Source of the DNA: Haemophilus parainfluenzae
Lineage (GTDB): Bacteria > Pseudomonadota > Gammaproteobacteria > Enterobacterales > Pasteurellaceae
NCBI RefSeq assembly: GCF_014931275.1
Contig: NZ_CP063110.1
Coordinates: 248,001 to 312,000, forward strand
Reading direction: 5' to 3'
Length of the DNA stretch: 64,000 nucleotides
The position numbers and the translations under genes are program-made. The notes under the pieces were generated by a model that searched no databases, was not told the origin of the DNA, and was given only the letters and a program-made list of their open reading frames with translations. Positions 18,091 through 28,297 of the stretch are shown piece after piece. Numbering within the stretch: position 1 is the first letter of the stretch; the number at the start of each line of letters is the position of its first letter.

Positions 18091-18462
18091 ATGAAAAAAC
18101 TTATGACTTTTATCACACTTAGCGCTGCTGCAGTTTCAATTTATGCCCAAGCTAATGAACAACCGCATCAAGCACACATGAATATGCCAATGTCGACAGA
18201 TTCTGCAATGCAACAAGAATTAATGCAAGGTATGAGTCAAATGCATCAAGACATGATGGCAGCTGCGCAATATAAAGATCCTGATGTTGCTTTTGCAGCA
18301 GGTATGTTGCCACACCATATTGGCGCAGTAAAAATGGCGGAAGTTGAATTAAAATACGGAAAAGATCCTGAGATGCGTAAGCTTGCTGAGAATATTATTA
18401 ACGCACAACAAGCGGAAATTGAACAAATGCAAAAATGGCTTAAAGTGCATAATAAAAAATAA
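18091..18462 (+). CDS. Secreted DUF305 (CopM-like) His/Met-rich protein
   Basis: Predicted periplasmic protein of 123 residues with a signal peptide (about 1-21, cut after IYAQA). The mature part is rich in His and Met (HMNMPM, MQGMSQMHQDMM) and contains the DUF305 core FAAGMLPHHIGAVKMAEVEL with a paired His. DUF305 members include CopM-type proteins that bind copper or silver, so metal binding is a fair inference, not shown here. The ATG has a GGAG ribosome site at seven bases. It stands alone on the plus strand between leftward genes, and ends at an inverted-USS terminator. Confidence 0.85.
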   Translation: MKKLMTFITLSAAAVSIYAQANEQPHQAHMNMPMSTDSAMQQELMQGMSQMHQDMMAAAQYKDPDVAFAAGMLPHHIGAVKMAEVELKYGKDPEMRKLAENIINAQQAEIEQMQKWLKVHNKK

Positions 18463-18470
18463 AATAATAC

Positions 18471-18504
18471 AAAAAAAGTGCGGTAAATTAACCGCACTTT
18501 TTTA
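18471..18504. terminator. Bidirectional inverted-USS terminator (DUF305 gene / ispH)
   Basis: AAAAAGTGCGGT and ACCGCACTTTTT form a perfect stem with a six-base loop, with A and T runs on both sides, between two convergent genes. Both arms are exact USS cores. Confidence 0.9.
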
Positions 18505-18510
18505 ATAGAA

Positions 18511-19455
18511 TTAGTTTACTTCTTTTATTCGTAACTCTTTTGGCACTTCAAAGAACATATTTTCTTCTAAGCCTTGAAGCTCTTCGATGCTATCCGCACC
18601 AAATTCTTTTAATCGAGCAATTACGGATTGCACCAACTCTTCCGGTGCTGAAGCCCCTGCTGTCACACCAATTGTTTCAACGCCTTCAAACCAATCTGCT
18701 GCCACATCATTTGGATCATCAATCAATTTTGATTTCACGCCCATACGCGATGCCAACTCAGCTAAGCGGTTAGAATTCGATGAGTTTTTAGAGCCTACAA
18801 CCACGACTAGATCACATTGTTTTGCTAATTCACGCACTGCTTCTTGACGGTTGGTTGTGGCATAGCAAATATCGTTTTTATGTGGGCCTTGAATAGCAGG
18901 ATATTTGTCTTTCAATGCACTGATAGTTTCCGCCGTATCATCAAGAGAAAGTGTGGTTTGCGTCATAAAGGTTAAATCATCATTTTCTTGAACCGGCAAA
19001 CGAGCAATATCTTCCACGCTTTCAATTAAGAAAATACCACCTTCCTCATTGTTGTACTGCCCCATTGTGCCTTCCACTTCGGGATGGCCTTTGTGTCCGA
19101 TCAAAATCGCTTTCGTCCCTTTACGGCTCGCACGAGCCACTTGCATATGTACCTTAGTTACCAACGGACAAGTTGCATCAAATACTTTTAACTGGCGATC
19201 TTTTGCTTCTTGACGAACAGCTTGTGACACGCCATGGGCGGAGAAAATCACAATGGCGCCATCTGGCACTTCACTTAATTCTTCTACAAAAATCGCCCCA
19301 CGCTCACGCAAACCATTCACCACAAAACGATTATGCACCACTTCATGACGCACATAAATTGGTGCACCATGAATTTCAAGCGCTAATTCAACAATGCTAA
19401 TGGCTCGATCGACACCTGCACAAAATCCGCGAGGGTTAGCTAAAATTATCTTCAT
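18511..19455 (-). CDS. ispH: 4-hydroxy-3-methylbut-2-enyl diphosphate reductase
   Basis: Last step of the MEP isoprenoid pathway, making IPP and DMAPP with an iron-sulfur cluster. The 314 residues include the three cluster cysteines: Cys12 ([12 protein letters not shown]), one near 96 ([12 protein letters not shown]) and one near 197 ([11 protein letters not shown]). The substrate-binding HEVVHN and [11 protein letters not shown] motifs are present. The start codon overlaps the lspA stop by four bases (ATGA), so the two are translationally coupled. Confidence 0.97.
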   Translation of the reverse strand: MKIILANPRGFCAGVDRAISIVELALEIHGAPIYVRHEVVHNRFVVNGLRERGAIFVEELSEVPDGAIVIFSAHGVSQAVRQEAKDRQLKVFDATCPLVTKVHMQVARASRKGTKAILIGHKGHPEVEGTMGQYNNEEGGIFLIESVEDIARLPVQENDDLTFMTQTTLSLDDTAETISALKDKYPAIQGPHKNDICYATTNRQEAVRELAKQCDLVVVVGSKNSSNSNRLAELASRMGVKSKLIDDPNDVAADWFEGVETIGVTAGASAPEELVQSVIARLKEFGADSIEELQGLEENMFFEVPKELRIKEVN

Positions 19456-19943
19456 TTTTGACCGCTCTTTTTATCACCTTTAAAGGCATCTAATGCTAAT
19501 AAACCCGCACCAATACAAATCGCAATATCTGCCACATTGAATACCGGATAATGATAAATATCCCAATAAAAATCTAAGAAATCCACCACAAAACCGTTAT
19601 ACGCACGGTCCACCATATTGGCTAATGCGCCACCGATAATCAGTGCATAAGCTGAGTTTTGTAATTTTTGTTCTGCTGAATTCTTTTTCATAAAGTAAGC
19701 CAGCATTAAAGAAATCCCAATCGCAAGCACGATAAAGAAATATTTCTGCCAGCCATCATGTTCAGCAAGGAAGCTAAACGCTGCACCGTAGTTACGCACA
19801 TAGGTTAAATTAAAAACGGGTAATAGGTTCACGCTTTCATAGAGATCAAAGCGTTGCACCACAATATATTTGGTTAATAAATCGAGGATAAATGCGACCG
19901 CACTTATCCAAAGGAATGAAAGTCCTGTTTTATTTTTTGTCAT
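19452..19943 (-). CDS. lspA: Lipoprotein signal peptidase
   Basis: Inner-membrane aspartic protease that cuts signal peptides from prolipoproteins, such as the several lipoproteins coded in this window. The 163 residues have four membrane helices and the two catalytic Asp in [10 protein letters not shown] and [11 protein letters not shown]. Coupled to ispH by a four-base overlap. The last codons carry the USS-like ACCGCTCTT (19461-19469), and an exact USS lies near 19891. Confidence 0.96.
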   Translation of the reverse strand: MTKNKTGLSFLWISAVAFILDLLTKYIVVQRFDLYESVNLLPVFNLTYVRNYGAAFSFLAEHDGWQKYFFIVLAIGISLMLAYFMKKNSAEQKLQNSAYALIIGGALANMVDRAYNGFVVDFLDFYWDIYHYPVFNVADIAICIGAGLLALDAFKGDKKSGQK

Positions 19944-20023
19944 AGGAAATTATCTGTCTTTATAAATGGACGATGATTTTAGCAACTCGAACAACCTTTA
20001 TAAAGTAAAAGGCATCAAATTAT

Positions 20024-20050
20024 AAAAGGCGAACACATTGGTTCGCCTTG
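20024..20050 (-). terminator. Terminator after glmU
   Basis: AAGGCGAAC pairs with GTTCGCCTT over a six-base loop, followed on the minus strand by TTTTATAATTT, 10 bases after the glmU stop. Confidence 0.75.
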
Positions 20051-20059
20051 CAATGTTAA

Positions 20060-21430
20060 TTACTTTTTCTTCACCGGTCTTTGCCAACCTTGAATATGAC
20101 GTTGTGGCACACGAGTAATCACCAGCTCATCTTTCTCAATATTTTGAGTGATCGTTGAACCAGCCCCAATGGTTGCGCCATCTGCGACGGTAACAGGCGC
20201 GACTAACTGCGTATCCGATCCAACAAATACATTGTTACCAATGATTGTTTTAAATTTATTTGCACCGTCATAGTTACAAGTAATGACACCTGCACCAATG
20301 TTACAGTTCTCTCCGATTTCGGTATCACCCACATAAGTGAGATGATTTACTTTAGAACCTTTACCTACTGTAGATTTTTTAATTTCCACGAAGTTACCCA
20401 CATGGGTTTCAGCGGCTAATTCAGCACCTGGACGTAAACGAGAGAATGGACCAATCGCCGCTTTTGCACCAATTGTGGCATCTTCTAAAACAGAATAAGG
20501 CTTGATCTCAACATCGTCACCAATAGTCACATTTTTCAATACACAGCCAGCGCCAATTTTTACTCGATCACCTAAACGTACATTGCCTTCCACAATCACG
20601 TTCACATCAATTTCAACATCTTTACCGTGTTCTAATGTACCACGTAAATCAAAACGCTCTGGGTCAATTAACATCACGCCTGCAAGTAAAAGTTTTTCTG
20701 CTTGTTTACGTTGATAAAAACGCTCTAATGCAGCAAGTTGTAAACGGTTATTGGCACCTTCTACTTCCATAAATTCAGAGGCTTGAACGGCAGTAACCTG
20801 ACAACCATCCTGGTTGGCTAAACCAATCACATCCGTTAAATAAAACTCGCCTTGTGCATTGTTATTTTTCACACGAGAAAGCCAGTTTTTGAAATGCGCA
20901 CCATCAGCCACTAACACGCCAGTATTTACTTCTTGGATTTTTAATTGCTCTGCGTTGGCATCTTTTTGTTCTACGATCGCCACCACATTGCCATTTTCAC
21001 GAATAATACGACCATAACCCGTTGGGTTATCTAAATTCACCGTGAGCAATGCAATCCCATTTTCCGGTTTCGCTGCAATGAGTTTTTCCAATGTTTCTTT
21101 GGTCACCAATGGTGCATCACCATATAAAATCACAATATTTTCATCATCTTTGAAGAATGGTGCAGCTTGTTGAACCGCATGGGCAGTACCTAATTGTTCT
21201 GCTTGAACGACCCAGTTCACACTTTCATTTGCCAAACGCTCACGCATTAATTCGCCACCGTGACCATAAATCAAATGCACGTTTTCCGCACCTAATTGAT
21301 TTGCCGTATCGATCACATGTTTTACCATCGGTTTTCCTGCCACTTTATGCAAGACTTTTGGTAAATCAGAATACATACGAGTGCCTTTACCGGCTGCTAA
21401 AATCACCACGCTTAATGCTTTATTTGTCAT
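20060..21430 (-). CDS. glmU: Bifunctional N-acetylglucosamine-1-phosphate uridyltransferase / glucosamine-1-phosphate acetyltransferase
   Basis: Makes UDP-GlcNAc for peptidoglycan and lipopolysaccharide. The 456 residues have the N-terminal pyrophosphorylase domain ([20 protein letters not shown], about 12-36) and the C-terminal left-handed beta-helix acetyltransferase domain made of hexapeptide repeats (from about residue 250, e.g. [17 protein letters not shown]). Length and domain order are those of E. coli GlmU. It is a single-gene unit, with its own terminator and 258 bases of control region shared with divergent pyrG. Confidence 0.97.
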   Translation of the reverse strand: MTNKALSVVILAAGKGTRMYSDLPKVLHKVAGKPMVKHVIDTANQLGAENVHLIYGHGGELMRERLANESVNWVVQAEQLGTAHAVQQAAPFFKDDENIVILYGDAPLVTKETLEKLIAAKPENGIALLTVNLDNPTGYGRIIRENGNVVAIVEQKDANAEQLKIQEVNTGVLVADGAHFKNWLSRVKNNNAQGEFYLTDVIGLANQDGCQVTAVQASEFMEVEGANNRLQLAALERFYQRKQAEKLLLAGVMLIDPERFDLRGTLEHGKDVEIDVNVIVEGNVRLGDRVKIGAGCVLKNVTIGDDVEIKPYSVLEDATIGAKAAIGPFSRLRPGAELAAETHVGNFVEIKKSTVGKGSKVNHLTYVGDTEIGENCNIGAGVITCNYDGANKFKTIIGNNVFVGSDTQLVAPVTVADGATIGAGSTITQNIEKDELVITRVPQRHIQGWQRPVKKK

Positions 21431-21572
21431 AAATTTTTCTCTTCTTTATAAAAAATTTGGGCGTATTCTATCGTAGAATGGAGAATATGATAAGCCATTT
21501 AATTTTCATACATTCCTGACAAGACAAGATTGTATAAAAATCTCAAATCCTGTAAACTATCCTCCCGTCTTG

Positions 21573-21650
21573 ATAGCTAATCATCTTTTTCTTTTATTTT
21601 TGACCGCACTTTTCAGCATTCTGCACAAATTTGCATAAAAGATGATTGGC

Positions 21651-21653
<3 letters not shown>
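21573..21653. repeat. Long inverted repeat in the glmU-pyrG control region
   Basis: ATAGCTAATCATCTTTT at 21573-21589 is matched in reverse complement by AAAAGATGATTGGCTAT at 21637-21653: 16 of 17 bases pair. The 47-base spacer holds a USS core at 21604. The right arm overlaps TATAAT at 21651, a probable -10 box for pyrG. It could be an operator pair or an mRNA structure. Confidence 0.6.
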
Positions 21654-23326
<1,673 letters not shown>

Positions 23327-23346
23327 TTTACTGATAATTCAATAAA

Positions 23347-23388
23347 CAAGTGCGGTCAAAAATCCTTGTGTTTTTGACCGCATTTTGT
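23347..23388. terminator. USS hairpin terminator after pyrG
   Basis: AGTGCGGTCAAAAA pairs with TTTTTGACCGCAT across a 10-base loop and is followed by TTTTGTATTTTT. The left arm is an exact USS, the right arm a one-mismatch copy. It serves convergent pyrG and the unknown membrane-anchored gene. Confidence 0.75.
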
Positions 23389-23419
23389 ATTTTTAAGCAT
23401 TTTAATTTGATTGATTCGA

Positions 23420-24373
23420 TTACCGTTTCACCAAACGATAAGGCAAGATCTGCATTTTACATTTATCAGAAATATCACCTGAATCGAAATCATCAATAAA
23501 ATGCCAATGTGCGGTATCTTTTGTTAAATCAGTGAGATAAATTCGAGTGTTATCTACTTTATAACGACACTCACCAATAACAAAATTCCTTTCACTACTT
23601 GCTTCATCCATATAATCACCGTGAACAACTTGGATAAGTTTCGCATGATTGGTTAAATCAGTGTAATACCACCAAATATCAAATTTATCTTTATCATTAG
23701 CTAACTGAACTTGCAAACTCGGCTCTATAAAGTTCGTATTATAACTATGAGCTTGCTTTATTTGTGAGCTTATTAACTCATTATCTTTCCAAAGGTAATC
23801 ATAATTGAGCTGGCGATTTTCATAAAATGCAACTTTACTCTTTAAACGAATCGTCGGTAGAATAACTTCACCTTCAGGTATTTCACAACTGGCTAAGGTA
23901 AAATCAGAATAAGGCATCGAAGGCCCCTTACCTTTTATTCGTACAAAAACAAAACTTCCTCTACTCAAACAAGACTGTCCATTAATAGAAATCGTTTCCG
24001 GCATGCCTAAGTCAGTATCATGTTGTTTACCCAATCTAACCAAATCATTGATTCTAACTACATTACTATTTAATGAAAGTTTATTTAAACGAAAATCGCC
24101 CCACTTAAAATACGTATTATCGAGCGTAATAACATAATCTGGCGCATCTTCTCCGGTTGTTGCAAAAACAAATGCATTCGGAGATAAATCATCAATCCCT
24201 GCTAAATACGGTTTATCTTGTAACTGAACGCCTCTAAGCCCCCAATCTTGTGGAGCTGAAGAGAACAAAACATAAAATACAAAATAACTCAAAATAAATA
24301 ATAACGTGACAATTCCAAACAATATACCAATTGTCCACAAAAATATTTCTAATGGTGTCTTTAAACGCTGCAT
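23420..24373 (-). CDS. Unknown membrane-anchored protein
   Basis: I do not recognise this 317-residue protein. It has one N-terminal hydrophobic helix (about residues 10-37, LWTIGILFGIVTLLFILSYF) without a lipobox, and the rest is soluble and beta-rich, so it is probably anchored in the inner membrane and faces the periplasm. Four Cys lie in the soluble part (SCLSR, ASCEIPE, GECRY, DKCKM), enough for two disulfides. It is divergent from the secreted YD-repeat protein, with 260 bases of AT-rich DNA between, and is the first gene of a stretch lacking Hin-type USS. Confidence 0.7.
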   Translation of the reverse strand: MQRLKTPLEIFLWTIGILFGIVTLLFILSYFVFYVLFSSAPQDWGLRGVQLQDKPYLAGIDDLSPNAFVFATTGEDAPDYVITLDNTYFKWGDFRLNKLSLNSNVVRINDLVRLGKQHDTDLGMPETISINGQSCLSRGSFVFVRIKGKGPSMPYSDFTLASCEIPEGEVILPTIRLKSKVAFYENRQLNYDYLWKDNELISSQIKQAHSYNTNFIEPSLQVQLANDKDKFDIWWYYTDLTNHAKLIQVVHGDYMDEASSERNFVIGECRYKVDNTRIYLTDLTKDTAHWHFIDDFDSGDISDKCKMQILPYRLVKR

Positions 24374-24608
24374 ATTTCCTAATATCTCTCTTAATCAATA
24401 TATTTGTGTATTATGCTTTTCTTATCAATACAGAAAAATACTACTTTCCGGAATACTTTCATTATTTTCTTACCCTATAAAAAAAGCAAATTTATTTAAC
24501 TACACTTCAAAAAACATTTGAATTAATATAACATTTTAGCCAACTATTTATATAACTTAAACAAGCAGTTATTTTTCAGCGTTTTTTACAAAACATTTAT
24601 TAAATCCG

Positions 24609-24617
24609 ACCGCTTGT
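24609..24617. repeat. Apl-type uptake signal core (ACAAGCGGT)
   Basis: ACCGCTTGT is the complement of ACAAGCGGT, the USS core of the Actinobacillus pleuropneumoniae/Mannheimia clade rather than the Hin type found elsewhere here. A one-mismatch copy in the opposite sense (ACAAGCAGT) lies about 50 bases upstream. A lone 9-mer could be chance. Confidence 0.45.
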
Positions 24618-24633
24618 GATAAAAGGAACGACT

Positions 24634-25473
24634 ATGCATAAATTTTTACTTACTGCCCTTCTCGCCAGCCTTTCTACCTCTGCTTTCGCACTTTTCCCTG
24701 TGCAAACTGATTGGCAAGCGAATCACTTACAAGGCAAAGTGAAATCTGTTATTTCACATTCGGAAGATAATCCTGAAGCGGCAGAAGGAGAGGTGGTCAC
24801 GAACGATGTTCGTCAATTTTATAACGAACAAGGTTTCTTAATTAAAACTGAAGATGTTACTGGCGAGTCTGAACATTTCGATAAAACGACGGCGAATTAT
24901 CGATATGATCAAAACAATCGATTAGAAGAAATTCGTTACGATATCTATAAAGAGACTCATGGAAGACTCTACCGCTATCAAGAAAACAGCGATGGTTCGG
25001 GTATCATTTTAGAAATCACCTATGTAGGCAAAAAGCCGAAAAAGCCGAACTTCCAAGAAGATTACATCAAAAGAGTTTATGACAAAGATGGCAAACTCAT
25101 CTCTGAAGCTGTTTATTATGCAAAACTTATTGACGGCCATGCGAAAAAATTCCATTACAAGGACGATAAACTCATCAAAGCTTGTGACTTTGATGACAAT
25201 GGAAAAGAAAGTAATTGCGAAACTTATCGTTATCTCGAAAATGGCGACTTTGTACATAACACGTCTTTTAATGAGGGACGAGCAGATTTTACTTATGACA
25301 AAAATCACAATGAATTAAAACGCCAAATTTTTGACAAACACGGAAAATTGGAAGAAACCCTCACAACGCGTCATAAATTTGATCAACACGGTAATGTGAT
25401 TGAAAGCATTATGTATGATGAAAAAGGTATATGGTTAGATAAAACCACAAAGAAATATGAATATTACGAGTAA
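24634..25473 (+). CDS. Secreted protein with YD/RHS-like tandem motifs, unknown function
   Basis: Exported protein of 279 residues from the ATG at 24634, with an AAAGGAA ribosome site; the frame opens earlier at 24616 but that would spoil the signal peptide. The signal peptide MHKFLLTALLASLSTSAFA ends near residue 19. The mature part is built of loose repeats of the form Y-(D/N)-x-x-G-x-(L/V)-x-x-x-x-x-Y, such as YDKDGKLISEAVYY and FDQHGNVIESIMYD, resembling RHS/YD or MORN-type repeats. Very charged, no catalytic motif seen. It is 26 bases upstream of the next unknown gene, so they likely share a transcript. Confidence 0.72.
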   Translation: MHKFLLTALLASLSTSAFALFPVQTDWQANHLQGKVKSVISHSEDNPEAAEGEVVTNDVRQFYNEQGFLIKTEDVTGESEHFDKTTANYRYDQNNRLEEIRYDIYKETHGRLYRYQENSDGSGIILEITYVGKKPKKPNFQEDYIKRVYDKDGKLISEAVYYAKLIDGHAKKFHYKDDKLIKACDFDDNGKESNCETYRYLENGDFVHNTSFNEGRADFTYDKNHNELKRQIFDKHGKLEETLTTRHKFDQHGNVIESIMYDEKGIWLDKTTKKYEYYE

Positions 25474-25499
25474 TCTCTTTTAAACTGAGCATTTTTATT

Positions 25500-27062
25500 A
25501 TGTTTTTTAAATCTAAACAACACGCTGATAAATTAGACCAAACATTAACAACCAAACTGGACAAAATCTTTCAATATTTTAAGGCGAAAGAAGAGCCATC
25601 TGAGAGGTTGTTTGCCCGAAATCACAAAGTTGCGCCAATGGCAATCGCAACCTATTGGCATTATGGTAAAGCCAATTTAGATGAATCTGAATTGCTAGAA
25701 AATACGGGGTTATCTGATTTATACCAACCTCTAGAATTGCTTCTGACAAAAACAATGAAACTGCCTTGTATTACGCGCATAGAATTTGAGGAGGAAAATT
25801 GGGGTCAATTATTTCTTTCTATTGATTTTAAATTAAACCCAACAGATAGCTCACTTTTTAGAGTTTTTATTTTTCCCGATCAGGATAGCTTCGTTTTCGC
25901 CGAAACGGATCAAGCGAACAACCTTTTTCAGAGTATGATACAGGCAAAGCCATTTAATCAACATAGTCCACATTATGAGAAATTTTTATCTTCAGTTGAT
26001 GCGGTTTTAAACGCTATTGAAAAGCCTGAAGATTTTGCATTATTAGACCAAAAACTCGCCAAAATTGAGCATTATCTTAAAAATCAACCTGATGGCGATT
26101 TACTTGTCAAAAACAATGTCTTTGAAACAGATATTTACGCCTATCAATTTTACTATTCTGATAATTGGGACGATTACTCAAAAGAAAAATTTAATGAATT
26201 AGATTTTAGCGGCGACATGTATGATTTACAAAGCCAATTCTGTAACCCAATGGGATTCGTACCTGCTTCTCGAGAAGAATTTTTTAATGGTTCTGGCTAT
26301 TCTTTTTTAAATATTGGGTTTGGCATAAAACCGCATAAGGAATATGAACATATTATTAAAGAAATTGAATTTGAATTTCCGCAAAGAATTGAGTTATTTG
26401 CTGGGCAACCTATTAGTGATGCTGCATATTCGTTACAACATACTGATAAGCTTTTTATTTCTAATTTAATGGCAGCGATTTATTATGCCAAACCGCTTGA
26501 TGAACAACATTACAAGTTTGCTTTGTTAAAACAAGCCGTTGATTTGATTTGCGATAGCATTGACAGACGTGAAACTGAAATCAATCAAGATGCCTTATTT
26601 GATGAGTTACTTATGTTGCTTGAAACGAAAAAATACATCAAAGCAAAATACATTAAGCAAGTTAAAAGCCTCTATAAATGGCTAAATAAAGATCTTGAAA
26701 AATGTCGAGAGAAAATGATCGCATTTGGTGATATATATGAGGACGAAGATTTAGATGAAGAATACGCTAAATTGGAGCTTATCAGAAGTTATCTACATTG
26801 CTACCAAGATGACTGGAAAATTGATTATGACTCACTCAATCACTTTCTTTCTGAGTCTCTTGAACAAACTTTCGAAATCACTTTCGAAGAGGCAAAGCAT
26901 GAGTTTGCACGTATTAAGGCTAAAGTAGAAGCAAAAAGTGATTATACTTTGCTTTATGTTGATACGGGTTCCGATAATTTCTATTGCTTAGTTTGTCCAA
27001 AATCAGCAGCACCTCGCATAATAGAAATTGCAGATATATTAAATTTACCTATCAACCATTAA
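25500..27062 (+). CDS. Unknown cytoplasmic protein of 520 residues
   Basis: No family recognised with confidence. The protein is acidic and rich in Asp, Glu, Phe and Tyr, with no signal peptide or membrane helix. The middle (about 150-290) is mixed alpha/beta; the region about 350-480 is helical with heptad-like leucines and lysines. The last 35 residues, LLYVDTGSDNFYCLVCPKSA and following, look like a small compact domain seen at the C-terminus of several bacterial proteins of unknown function. It follows the secreted YD-repeat protein by 26 bases, so they may act together; a secreted-effector and partner pairing is only a guess. Confidence 0.7.
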   Translation: MFFKSKQHADKLDQTLTTKLDKIFQYFKAKEEPSERLFARNHKVAPMAIATYWHYGKANLDESELLENTGLSDLYQPLELLLTKTMKLPCITRIEFEEENWGQLFLSIDFKLNPTDSSLFRVFIFPDQDSFVFAETDQANNLFQSMIQAKPFNQHSPHYEKFLSSVDAVLNAIEKPEDFALLDQKLAKIEHYLKNQPDGDLLVKNNVFETDIYAYQFYYSDNWDDYSKEKFNELDFSGDMYDLQSQFCNPMGFVPASREEFFNGSGYSFLNIGFGIKPHKEYEHIIKEIEFEFPQRIELFAGQPISDAAYSLQHTDKLFISNLMAAIYYAKPLDEQHYKFALLKQAVDLICDSIDRRETEINQDALFDELLMLLETKKYIKAKYIKQVKSLYKWLNKDLEKCREKMIAFGDIYEDEDLDEEYAKLELIRSYLHCYQDDWKIDYDSLNHFLSESLEQTFEITFEEAKHEFARIKAKVEAKSDYTLLYVDTGSDNFYCLVCPKSAAPRIIEIADILNLPINH

Positions 27063-27288
27063 ATTTCAGATAGGAAAACGTCCTAGCAGCAATAAAGAGC
27101 GGTCAGTTTTTGTTGCATTTTTGCAAAATATCTCAGTGATTGAATAGCGGAATTTGTAATGTGAGTGAAAAGTAATTAAAACCCCGATCTATAAAAATAT
27201 TTTAGATAACTAACACAGTTAAACTTCTGACTATCGCTGCGGTCGTAATTTAAATAGAATACGCTTTTATCTACACGGAAATGAAAAA
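27063..27288. other. Intergenic stretch before the GT2 gene
   Basis: 226 bases without a gene. It holds AAGAGCGGT (a one-mismatch USS) at 27095, a small palindrome TTGCATTTTTGCAA just after it, and TAGAAT near 27256 as a possible -10 box for the glycosyltransferase gene. Nothing else is recognised. Confidence 0.4.
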
Positions 27289-28224
27289 ATGAAACTTGCT
27301 GTTATTTTACCCGCATATAATGCAGAAAATTTTATTGCTGAATGTTTAGATTCATTATTGAATCAGACATTTAGTGATTTTTGTATTCTTGCGGTTAATG
27401 ATGCTTCTACCGATAACACAGGCAAGATTCTCGAAACTTATGCAGAAAAAGATGCTCGCTTACGTGTTTACCATTTACCTCAAAACCAAGGTGAACCTGC
27501 TGTAATGCAATTTGCCATGGATATGCTTAACTATATGAATGTTGAATATGTTGCTCGGATGGATGCTGATGATATTTGTGTTCCACACCGTTTTGAAAAA
27601 CAAGTTCAATATTTAGACGAGCATTCCGAAATTGATATTTTAGGAAGTAATGCACTGCTCTTTAATGATGGGCAAACTGATAAAGCGACTAAAGTGAGTA
27701 CACTTCCTCTTTTAGATAAAGATATAAAAGCACATTTTTCTTTAGCTCGAGACAATATCATTAATCCCTCTTCAATGTGGCGACATTCTAGTATCAAGGC
27801 GCTCGGGATCAATTATGCACAAACAGCCACTGCACCCGATTTTCATATGTGGGTACAATGCGCATTACACAAAAAGACATTTGCGAATTTACCAGAACCC
27901 TTGTTGCTTTATCGGATACATCAAGCCCAAGCGAGTAAAATACATGACAAAATTAGCGAGTCTGTTCAATACTCTATGGAGCTATGGATAAGTCATTTAT
28001 TTCCAGAATTAACACCTAAAGAAGTCAGCCTATTAAGTCTTATACTGCACGGCAAAACCATTAAATTACGCACTGAAGAGTTTGAAATCGCCTTTTCGGC
28101 TTATGACAAAGTTCGTTCCAATAATGGAGATTCGAGATTCGGAGAAGATCGAGAGATAATGTTTAGTATTTTAGACAGACATACGCAAGCTTTAAAAAAT
28201 GTATTCTATAAACACATATCTTAA
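27289..28224 (+). CDS. Family 2 glycosyltransferase
   Basis: Predicted inverting GT-A sugar transferase for a surface glycan. The 311 residues open with the GT2 signature LAVILPAYNAENFIAECLDS and VNDASTDNTGKILE, and show the metal-binding YVARMDADDICVPHRF with its DXD near residue 90. No membrane segment is seen. The sugar and acceptor cannot be told. It stands alone between the unknown block and a convergent DUF4153 gene rather than in an LPS cluster, which is common for Haemophilus lipooligosaccharide genes. No tetranucleotide repeat is present at its start. Confidence 0.87.
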   Translation: MKLAVILPAYNAENFIAECLDSLLNQTFSDFCILAVNDASTDNTGKILETYAEKDARLRVYHLPQNQGEPAVMQFAMDMLNYMNVEYVARMDADDICVPHRFEKQVQYLDEHSEIDILGSNALLFNDGQTDKATKVSTLPLLDKDIKAHFSLARDNIINPSSMWRHSSIKALGINYAQTATAPDFHMWVQCALHKKTFANLPEPLLLYRIHQAQASKIHDKISESVQYSMELWISHLFPELTPKEVSLLSLILHGKTIKLRTEEFEIAFSAYDKVRSNNGDSRFGEDREIMFSILDRHTQALKNVFYKHIS

Positions 28225-28255
28225 TATTTAAAGCGGTCATTTTTAGCTAATTTTT

Positions 28256-28290
28256 ACAAAAAACGCTGTGAAACATCACAGCGTTTTATA
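28256..28290. terminator. Bidirectional terminator between GT2 and DUF4153 genes
   Basis: AAAACGCTGTGA pairs with TCACAGCGTTTT over a four-base loop, with A and T runs on both sides, between convergent genes. Confidence 0.85.
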
Positions 28291-28297
28291 TTTACGA

